Assembly (NCBI RefSeq): GCF_029215985.1
Contig: NZ_JAEMVC010000015.1
Coordinates: forward strand, 1-46,416
Reading direction: 5' to 3'
Source: Sulfurimonas sp. SAG-AH-194-C21
GTDB lineage: Bacteria > Campylobacterota > Campylobacteria > Campylobacterales > Sulfurimonadaceae
DNA: 46,416 bases
In this document: positions 40,216-46,416 of the stretch, piece by piece
Layout of the letters: each line of letters opens with the position of its first letter
Position numbering within the stretch: position 1 is the stretch's first letter
Program-made: the position numbers and the translations under genes
The notes under the pieces: generated by a model
Told to the model about the DNA's origin: nothing
What the model saw: only the letters and a program-made list of their open reading frames with translations
The model's database searches: none

Positions 40216-41489
40216 TATTTCTCATTTAATTTTTCTAAAGTCATGTTCGGCGGTAGGGCAAACATAAGTCTCCATATCTCATACCAGATAGGAACTGTTG
40301 CAAGCCTAACCCATAAACTCGATTGTGTTCCTATCTTGAGGTGCTTATTTGATGGCCACTTTGACCTATTGACATCTTCTGTAATGATGGCATAGTAAGC
40401 ACCTTTCTCATAAGTAGAACGCTCTATCGCTGTAACTATACCAGGATAGGTTCCATGCTTTATTTTTGGCCAACCTGATATTTGGAGGGCGGGCCATCCA
40501 TAAAATATTATTCGAGTTCTTAGACCAACTTTCATAAGGGGCATGTGAAAGTCTGAGATTTTTAGACGGATGGCTCTTGTTGTCACTATAGGTGAAAAGT
40601 ATAGAATTTCCTCCCCTTTTTTTGTGAGTCTATTTGTATCATTTTGATAAATTCTTACTACATAACCATCGGTTTTTGCGATTATCTCGCGTTTTTCATA
40701 ACGGGAGATATTGATACTATTTGTTTTGATGTTTTGTCCAATAGTTTGGATGCTACTTTGTGTTAATAATATATCATTTTTAAAAGCATTTACTTTTACA
40801 CTATTTTCATTTTTAAAATTTTCTTTTTTCTGTCGAGTAATTGCGAGTTCATTTTTATTGTTTGCTATATCTGCATCAATCTTTTTAAACTTTGCTTTTG
40901 TTTGGAGATAAAGAGAATACTTTAGCTCTAAGTCCCTTTGTGATTCTATACCATCATCGTAAAGGGACTTACTTCTTTTGTAGTTAATGAACTCTATCTC
41001 AAGTGTGTTGTGTATCGCTACTTTTTGCTCTTGTAAAGCATGAAGAGTATTTTGTATTTGTATGATTTTTTTATCGTATATCTCTAGTGTTATGGTGTTT
41101 ATCTGTTTAATACTTTGAAGATTTTCTTTGAGGTTTTGTAGTTTTAAAGTCTCATTATCATACTTCTGAACACTTTTTTCTTTTATTGCATAGAGACTAC
41201 TTTGATACTGTGAGTCTAAGTCTATCATTTTAAAGAGCCTATCACCTTTTTTGACAAACTGGTTCTCTTTGACATAGAACTTCTCTATAAAACCATCGAT
41301 AGTAGCGGATATTTGGTAGTCTCTTTGTACGGGGTTAAGCGCTGTGAGTGTTCCCGTTCCATAGACCGTTTGTTGCCATGGTAAAAAGAGAAGGAGGATC
41401 AAAACAGTAAATATAACTAAAGTAATCAGACCAAACCTTTTAACAATAGGGTGTTGTTGTACTAAATCTAAAGATTTAAAATTATCCAT
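40215..41489 (-). CDS. HlyD-family membrane fusion protein
   Basis: Periplasmic adaptor of 424 residues. One N-terminal membrane helix (about 20-40, FGLITLVIFTVLILLLFLPW) with a short cytoplasmic tail. A lipoyl half-motif (GFIEKFYVKENQFVKKGDRLFKM, near 70-92) follows, then a long coiled coil of about 150 residues, the second lipoyl half (AKTDGYVVRIYQNDTNRLTKKGEEILYF) and a beta-barrel domain. It links an inner-membrane exporter to TolC. It overlaps the ABC membrane gene by 8 bases and the TolC gene by 1 base. Confidence 0.88.
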   Translation of the reverse strand: MDNFKSLDLVQQHPIVKRFGLITLVIFTVLILLLFLPWQQTVYGTGTLTALNPVQRDYQISATIDGFIEKFYVKENQFVKKGDRLFKMIDLDSQYQSSLYAIKEKSVQKYDNETLKLQNLKENLQSIKQINTITLEIYDKKIIQIQNTLHALQEQKVAIHNTLEIEFINYKRSKSLYDDGIESQRDLELKYSLYLQTKAKFKKIDADIANNKNELAITRQKKENFKNENSVKVNAFKNDILLTQSSIQTIGQNIKTNSINISRYEKREIIAKTDGYVVRIYQNDTNRLTKKGEEILYFSPIVTTRAIRLKISDFHMPLMKVGLRTRIIFYGWPALQISGWPKIKHGTYPGIVTAIERSTYEKGAYYAIITEDVNRSKWPSNKHLKIGTQSSLWVRLATVPIWYEIWRLMFALPPNMTLEKLNEK

Positions 41490-42435
41490 TATCTTTAGCC
41501 TCCAAGGTTTTAGAAAGTTTATCTATCTTGTAAAAACCTTCTATCATGTCATATATATAGTCAATCTGTTTCATAAAATCTCGAAGTGTATACACAACAG
41601 AGATAATGATAATCTCAATAGCAACAAACTCACCGATAGGTAACATACCCTCAAAAACAAGGTATCCACCGAGTATAAAGAAAGAGGCTAAAATCAAACC
41701 TTCAATAAAAAAACTAAGAGAGAGTTGTTTAGCAACAACTTTAAACATACTGTTTCTCGCTTGGATGAAGTCGATAAGTAACAAGTCTAAGTCTTTTAAT
41801 GCCTTATCCTTAGAGCTTTTGTGAAGTAAAAGGTTTTGTATGAAGAATATTGTTTCATGTTTGGCATTTGAGCGTTCAATGGCAAGGTTTGGACCACTTT
41901 TACCAAGATAAATGACGGTGACTGAAAAGAGTACTATAAACACAAGACCTAAAATAAAAAAGTTGATATCAAAGATAAGGAGTAAAATTAAACTAACAAT
42001 TACTTTAATGATAAGACTCGAGCCCGTCATCAGGAGTACAGGAAAAAGCTTCTGAATCGAGATAACATCAAAGAAGTAGTTCATATACTTATGGATAAAT
42101 CTATTTTCTTTTTCAGTATGAACATCAAGTGCTAGCTGTGAGGTTTTGATGGCATTTTTAAGAAATATCTTTTGCTCAAATTTTTCAATCATATACTCTT
42201 TTAAAATTTGTAATATTGCAATCATTAGAAATACTACAACGACAATAATACTTAAAACAGTGATAGAAATTGTGGCATGTGCGAGAACACTGTTAATGAT
42301 AAACGCAGAGGTTAAGGGACTTACCATTAAAAGGACAGCTTCAACGGTGGAGTAGTATAAAAGGTATAAAATATTTTTTTTATCATCAACAATGATGTCT
42401 TTTAAATTCTCATAAATTAAATTTGTAATGTTCAT
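41482..42435 (-). CDS. ABC exporter membrane domain without an ATPase domain
   Basis: Protein of 317 residues with six predicted membrane helices in the arrangement of a type I ABC exporter (about 20-300), including the long cytoplasmic loops (KFEQKIFLKNAIKTSQLALDV and AIERSNAKHETIFFIQN). It ends at EAKDNG, where the nucleotide-binding domain would normally start. There are no Walker A, Walker B or LSGGQ motifs. No separate ATPase gene lies beside it in this window. It may dimerise with, or be energised by, an ABC protein encoded elsewhere. With HlyD and TolC downstream it looks like an export system for a peptide or small molecule. The operon has no obvious cargo gene. Confidence 0.82.
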   Translation of the reverse strand: MNITNLIYENLKDIIVDDKKNILYLLYYSTVEAVLLMVSPLTSAFIINSVLAHATISITVLSIIVVVVFLMIAILQILKEYMIEKFEQKIFLKNAIKTSQLALDVHTEKENRFIHKYMNYFFDVISIQKLFPVLLMTGSSLIIKVIVSLILLLIFDINFFILGLVFIVLFSVTVIYLGKSGPNLAIERSNAKHETIFFIQNLLLHKSSKDKALKDLDLLLIDFIQARNSMFKVVAKQLSLSFFIEGLILASFFILGGYLVFEGMLPIGEFVAIEIIIISVVYTLRDFMKQIDYIYDMIEGFYKIDKLSKTLEAKDNG

Positions 42436-42551
42436 AAGATATTCTAGCCAAAAAGCATTAATTATATGAAAAATGCAAGGAACTTAGAGAGATTGTTATA
42501 TAGTTCTAAAATAAACTAAGCATTATGTAACTAAAAGAGCAGGATAAAAGT

Positions 42552-43106
42552 ATGACTTCAGATAAAGAACGGTGGAACAAACGCCATGTAGAAAAACCAA
42601 TGCGACACAATGTTGAGCCACTTTTAGAGAAGTATATTAAAGAGGCACAAGTAGGTGAAGCACTTGATATCGCATGCGGAACAGGAAGAAATACTCACTT
42701 TATAGAGGAAAATGGCTTTATTATTGATGCTGTAGATATTAGTGATTATGCACTCTCACAGATTAAAGATATAAAAAATATTAAGAAGTTTGAGGTTGAT
42801 TTAGATACTTATAATTTAGAGATAAGTAAGTATGACCTCATAGTCAACATTAACTATCTTTCTCGGCGTTTACTGCCACAGATAAAGGAGGCTCTTCGTG
42901 ATGGTGGTCTTGTGATATTTGAGACATTTATAATTGCACATGGAGATTTTACACAACCTGTAAACCCTGAATTTCTTTTACGTAAAAATGAGCTACTCCA
43001 TGCCTTTATAGGGCTTGATATTATCTACTATGAAGAACGAAGAGATACGAACTTAAGGGGCGAGGACACAATGGTTGCCTCACTCGTGGCTCGAAAATCT
43101 TCTTAG
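42552..43106 (+). CDS. class I SAM-dependent methyltransferase
   Basis: Protein of 184 residues, soluble. SAM-binding motif I is ALDIACGTGRNTHFIEENG, then IDAVDISDYAL (acidic residue for the ribose) and YDLIVNINYLSRRLLPQI, with LRDGGLVIFETFI after it. The general shape is like TehB and other small-molecule methyltransferases. The substrate is not known. It is divergent from the exporter operon with about 115 bases between, and upstream of selO. Confidence 0.85.
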   Translation: MTSDKERWNKRHVEKPMRHNVEPLLEKYIKEAQVGEALDIACGTGRNTHFIEENGFIIDAVDISDYALSQIKDIKNIKKFEVDLDTYNLEISKYDLIVNINYLSRRLLPQIKEALRDGGLVIFETFIIAHGDFTQPVNPEFLLRKNELLHAFIGLDIIYYEERRDTNLRGEDTMVASLVARKSS

Positions 43107-43177
43107 CCTTTTCATAGGAGTCTCAACTACTCAGGTTTACCACCAATGCTTTAAAAGTATCCTTGTAGACTTTCATC

Positions 43178-44617
43178 ATGACTATACAAAACTTGATACT
43201 CCAAACTCCTTATCTTACACTCGATGAGGCATTTTACAATCCAACTGAGAGTGACCCACTCGAAGAACCTTACCTTATTAGCTTTAATCCTGAAGCTGCA
43301 AAGCTTATAGACCTTGATGAGCAGAGTGGAACTGACCCTCTCTTAATTTCTCTTCTTAATGGAACTTTTATCCCTAAAGGTGCATCTCCTTTTTCAATGG
43401 CATATGCTGGACATCAATTTGGACACTATAACCCATGGTTAGGTGACGGAAGAGCAATTAACTTGGGTACACTTAATGGTTGGAACTTACAGACTAAAGG
43501 TTCAGGGGAAACTCTTTACTCCCGTTCAGCAGACGGAAGAGCGGCTATTCGCTCTTCTATACGTGAGTACCTTATGAGTGAGTCTATGTTTCACCTTGGC
43601 ATCGCTACAACACGAGCACTAGGTATCATCGGTTCAAAAACAAAAATCATCCGTAACAACATAGAAAACGCAGCTATTGTAATGCGTATGTCATCATCTT
43701 GGGTGCGTTTTGGAACATTTGAGTATTTTTACTATAACCGTGAGTATGATAAGTTAAATACTCTCGCTGAGTATGTAATAGAAGAGTCTTTTCCTCACCT
43801 ACAAAATGAAGAAGACCGTTTACTAATGATGTTCTGTGAGGTAGTGGATAAAACTGCCTTACTCATAGCACAGTGGCAGGGAATTGGCTTTAACCACGGT
43901 GTTATGAACACAGATAACATGTCTATAGCTGGTCTTACAATCGACTATGGTCCATTTGCTATGATGGATGACTTTAACTTTGGTTATATCTGTAACTGCT
44001 CAGACACAGTAGGGCGATATAGTTACGCAGAACAGCCTAATGTTGCCTACTGGAATCTTACTATGCTCGCTAAAGCACTCTCACCAATCATCTCAAAAGA
44101 TAAAATGGATAAAAAGCTAGAAGAGTACGGTGCTTTTTTATACCCAGATGCTTATGTAGCTGTAATATGCAAGAAAATAGGCCTTACTCAAAAACTAGAT
44201 AGTGATGCACAGCTTGTTGAAGACCTTATTATAGCCCTGCATGATGCTTTTGTTGACTATACACTTTTCTTTAGAACTTTGAGTCATTACGATGGAAACA
44301 GAGAAGATTTATATGACATCGCTATGGATCCTGTTGTGATAGATAAATGGTTAGCACTGTATGATAAGAGGCTTGTGTTTGAAGAGTCTACTCATGCGGA
44401 GCGTATACAAAGAATGTTACAAGAAAATCCAAAGTATGTTTTAAAAAATCATATGCTTCAAGAGGCTATTACCTTAGCTGAAAAGGGAGATTTTTCTAAG
44501 GTAGAAGAACTGCTCTTCATCGCAGCACACCCTTATGATGAACTACCAGAGTACGAACACTTTGCAGGGGATACACCTGAAGAGTATAAAAACATAGGGC
44601 TTTCTTGTTCGTCGTAA
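43178..44617 (+). CDS. selO: SelO (YdiU) protein adenylyltransferase
   Basis: Pseudokinase-fold enzyme of 479 residues that transfers AMP to Ser, Thr or Tyr of target proteins, linked to redox stress. Typical blocks are FSMAYAGHQFGHYNPWLGDGR, LQTKGSGETLYSRSADGRAAIRSS, REYLMSESMFHLGIATTRAL, and the active-site GVMNTDNMSIAGLTIDYGPFAMMD. The length agrees with the bacterial family. It lacks a C-terminal selenocysteine; here the end is IGLSCSS, so two residues are Cys/Ser rather than Sec. It is convergent with alkC, with the genes ending one base apart. Confidence 0.95.
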   Translation: MTIQNLILQTPYLTLDEAFYNPTESDPLEEPYLISFNPEAAKLIDLDEQSGTDPLLISLLNGTFIPKGASPFSMAYAGHQFGHYNPWLGDGRAINLGTLNGWNLQTKGSGETLYSRSADGRAAIRSSIREYLMSESMFHLGIATTRALGIIGSKTKIIRNNIENAAIVMRMSSSWVRFGTFEYFYYNREYDKLNTLAEYVIEESFPHLQNEEDRLLMMFCEVVDKTALLIAQWQGIGFNHGVMNTDNMSIAGLTIDYGPFAMMDDFNFGYICNCSDTVGRYSYAEQPNVAYWNLTMLAKALSPIISKDKMDKKLEEYGAFLYPDAYVAVICKKIGLTQKLDSDAQLVEDLIIALHDAFVDYTLFFRTLSHYDGNREDLYDIAMDPVVIDKWLALYDKRLVFEESTHAERIQRMLQENPKYVLKNHMLQEAITLAEKGDFSKVEELLFIAAHPYDELPEYEHFAGDTPEEYKNIGLSCSS

Positions 44618-45727
44618 CTAAAGAAGAGTAAATGTAACTTCTTTAAAAACTACACCATTTATAAGGATAGAGAGTTTTTGCTCTCCCTTGTAGTAAACGC
44701 GAGTGCTTATAGGTCTAAATGAGTAAGTCTTAGAGACTGTTTTAAGCTTTTTTACATAAACACCTTCGGAAATTTTAAATACTTTTTTATTGTGTTTGTT
44801 GTTTTTTCGTAAAAAATCCATAACAAATTCTATACGGAGTTTACCAAGAGTATCTGGACTTTTTATATCAAAAGAAAATTCTAATTCTTCTTCCATTTTC
44901 ACACTTGTAGTATGTGTGAAGTGTTCCAAAGTGATGTTTGTAGGTTTTGTAAAACCAAAGAGGGCTAAAACCTCACTATCACTCGCTTTAAGTAGTGTCC
45001 TGCATCCATGCTTTAAAAGAGCATCTCTATCTTTAGAAAATCCTATCCACTCGTTGGTAAGTTTTTTAACTAACTCAGGATTGTCTTTTGAAATGTCATT
45101 AAGATTATTGGCAACACTTTTACGGACATAAGCGCTACTATCATCTTTTAAAAGTTCTAAGATTTTTACAACAGGAATAGGGTCACTTTTAAAAGCAGGA
45201 AGAGCGATGGCCCATGGTAAACGAGAACGACATCCCTCAGAAGCTAATCGCCTGATATGTTCATTCTTATGAGCTGTCCATATGTGTAACTGTGACATAG
45301 TTTTATCTTGGTACTTAAGTATAAACTGTCGAATGGCAAACTCTGAAGAAGAGTTAATAGTAAAGACTTCAAGTGCGCTCATTGATGTGTCAAAGGAGTC
45401 TAAACCATATATCTCAACAAAGTCTTGAAATATCATATTTTCAAGTCCATAAGCATAGCTCATATTATTAAATATTAAAGTGAGAATATCAATAGCTTTT
45501 GTATATTCTTCAGGTAGGAAAACCCCTAAAGTAAAGGCTATATGATGCATTCTCTCTTTTAGTTCATAGCTTTTATAGTGAGAATTGAAAATTGATTTTT
45601 TAAATGCAGTACTTTTAAAGTTTGGGTACTCTTTGCGAATATTTTCACTCAAAAGTTCTATATATTCGATGTTATATAAGTCTTTTAAAAGAGGAACCAC
45701 TACAGACCCTCGAGGAGAACATTCCAT
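44618..45727 (-). CDS. AlkC-family DNA alkylation repair glycosylase
   Basis: Protein of 369 residues with HEAT-like helical repeats through about residue 255 (WTAHKNEHIRRLASEGCRSR, then DDSSAYVRKSVANNLNDISK) and a C-terminal beta domain, ending with VYYKGEQKLSILINGVVFKE, as the Ig-like domain of AlkC. It removes alkylated bases without flipping them out. The ATG chosen lies 28 bases inside recO. A GTG at codon 10 is a possible alternative start. Translation is probably coupled to recO. The AlkC call, rather than AlkD, rests on the extra C-terminal domain. Confidence 0.87.
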   Translation of the reverse strand: MECSPRGSVVVPLLKDLYNIEYIELLSENIRKEYPNFKSTAFKKSIFNSHYKSYELKERMHHIAFTLGVFLPEEYTKAIDILTLIFNNMSYAYGLENMIFQDFVEIYGLDSFDTSMSALEVFTINSSSEFAIRQFILKYQDKTMSQLHIWTAHKNEHIRRLASEGCRSRLPWAIALPAFKSDPIPVVKILELLKDDSSAYVRKSVANNLNDISKDNPELVKKLTNEWIGFSKDRDALLKHGCRTLLKASDSEVLALFGFTKPTNITLEHFTHTTSVKMEEELEFSFDIKSPDTLGKLRIEFVMDFLRKNNKHNKKVFKISEGVYVKKLKTVSKTYSFRPISTRVYYKGEQKLSILINGVVFKEVTFTLL

Positions 45728-46317
45728 AGTCTATCGACCTCTTTATCACTTAAAAAAAGGCTAGATTTATTGTTGTAGAGTTCATCCAATGCACTGCGTT
45801 TGATACCTAATGTATGTGTACAGTTAAAGTGTGTAGGTAAAAATGCTCGTATAAGTGAAATATCATCCTGAATCTCTTTAGAACATAAAAAACAGTAGTG
45901 CTCTTTATGTAAACGTCCCTCATGTTCTAGAAGTTTTGCATAAAGTTCTATAGCTACTCTTTTAGGGTTTTGTTTATTCCACTGCGTTTGAGCATTCTCA
46001 AAAAGCTCAAAGTAAAAAGAACCAAGTTCCTCAGCATCTTTGAGGTGTTTATAAAAAAGTCCAGTAAAGTCTTGCCAAAAACGCAGGAGTTTATAGTCAT
46101 TTATCCAAGGGTAACCGATGTGAATCACATCTTTTAGACGCCCAATAGTACTCTTGGCAGATGGCTCAATCTCATAGTCAATCTTAAAACCGATGTTAAT
46201 AGTCCCATGACGAGCCCCATAAAACCTATAAAGAGTCTCCAACCTACCATCAGAAAGGATTGAAACGATAAGGTCTTCTTCTTTAACTTTGTTAAGATTT
46301 ATTATATAGCCTTGCAT
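45700..46317 (-). CDS. recO: recombination mediator RecO
   Basis: Protein of 205 residues, in the short form typical of Campylobacterota. An OB-fold N-terminal part (MQGYIINLNKVKEEDLIVSILS, then YRFYGARHGTINIGFKIDYE) is followed by a helical domain, with a zinc-like CFLC pair and a later HFNC. It helps load RecA on single-stranded DNA in gap repair. A TATAAT box lies 6 bases before the ATG with no Shine-Dalgarno between, so the transcript may start at the ATG. The 3' end overlaps alkC by 28 bases. Confidence 0.88.
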   Translation of the reverse strand: MQGYIINLNKVKEEDLIVSILSDGRLETLYRFYGARHGTINIGFKIDYEIEPSAKSTIGRLKDVIHIGYPWINDYKLLRFWQDFTGLFYKHLKDAEELGSFYFELFENAQTQWNKQNPKRVAIELYAKLLEHEGRLHKEHYCFLCSKEIQDDISLIRAFLPTHFNCTHTLGIKRSALDELYNNKSSLFLSDKEVDRLWNVLLEGL

Positions 46318-46323
46318 GGTGGT

Positions 46324-46329
46324 ATTATA
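46324..46329 (-). promoter_or_regulatory. -10 promoter element of recO
   Basis: On the minus strand TATAAT in GCTATAATACC ends 6 bases before the recO ATG. A usual start 6-8 bases downstream would fall on or beside the start codon. Confidence 0.5.
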
Positions 46330-46416
46330 GCGTTATTGGAGTAGTGTAGATACTTTTATAAAATAGACAGACAGAGTGTCCTTTTTAAGTGAATAATCTT
46401 TAATAGAAGGACATTC

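Noticed and set aside
41482..42435. ABC ATPase domain hidden in another frame downstream of the membrane domain
   Set aside because: The following bases encode the HlyD protein in a full-length, well-supported frame that overlaps by 8 bases. No Walker A or LSGGQ-like stretch occurs in any frame I read there.
43178..44617. Selenocysteine at the end of SelO
   Set aside because: The protein ends CSS before a TAA stop. No in-frame TGA near the end and no SECIS-like hairpin were seen, and bacterial SelO normally lacks Sec.

Overview
This AT-rich window looks like a chromosome segment from a sulfur-oxidising, autotrophic member of the Campylobacterota, most like Sulfurimonas or a close relative. 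The assignment rests on gene content: SoxC/SorA-type sulfur oxidation genes, CO2-fixing 2-oxoacid:ferredoxin oxidoreductases of the reductive TCA cycle, DabA/DabB bicarbonate uptake, the carboxyspermidine polyamine route, a RibB fused to a dead RibA domain, a short RecO, and many methyl-accepting chemoreceptors. I saw no rRNA, insertion sequence, prophage or CRISPR array.

Region 1 (1-5800): the 3' end of a molybdenum sulfite/sulfur dehydrogenase and its small cytochrome c, then two chemoreceptors. The first has a C8 tract between its Shine-Dalgarno sequence and its ATG. tRNA-Gln and initiator tRNA-fMet follow. Region 2 (5844-8640, minus strand): trigger factor, a leucine-rich-repeat protein, a group III truncated haemoglobin and a small unknown protein, probably one operon.

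Region 3 (8743-23304) is a carbon-fixation island. Two paralogous five-subunit 2-oxoacid:ferredoxin oxidoreductase operons (minus-strand order E-A-B-G-D, plus-strand order D-E-A-B-G) flank a DAB operon (dabB, an extra membrane gene, dabA) and two small paralogous Cys-rich proteins of unknown function. The two ferredoxin-like delta subunits are identical in protein sequence but differ at 19 silent sites. Repeats and palindromes fill the two roughly 500-bp control regions. The likely logic is bicarbonate import feeding reductive carboxylation of acetyl-CoA and/or succinyl-CoA. Which cluster uses which substrate cannot be told from this sequence.

Region 4 (23395-29164): a CobW-like G3E GTPase, RibB-RibX and the flavin transferase ApbE face a minus-strand group. 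That group encodes a porin with two near-perfect Fur boxes upstream, a periplasmic FMN-binding protein with the flavinylation motif, and two paralogous His-containing four-helix membrane proteins. Together they suggest an iron-regulated, flavin-based transmembrane redox system.

Region 5 (29226-46317): a PleD-like diguanylate cyclase; a DUF695/RraB-like protein; an LplT-PlsC fusion and DgkA for lipid metabolism; a patatin type Vd autotransporter broken by a frameshift in a G6 run; polyamine genes with an HDOD protein between them; a TolC-HlyD-ABC membrane-domain operon with no ATPase domain; a methyltransferase; SelO; AlkC; and RecO.
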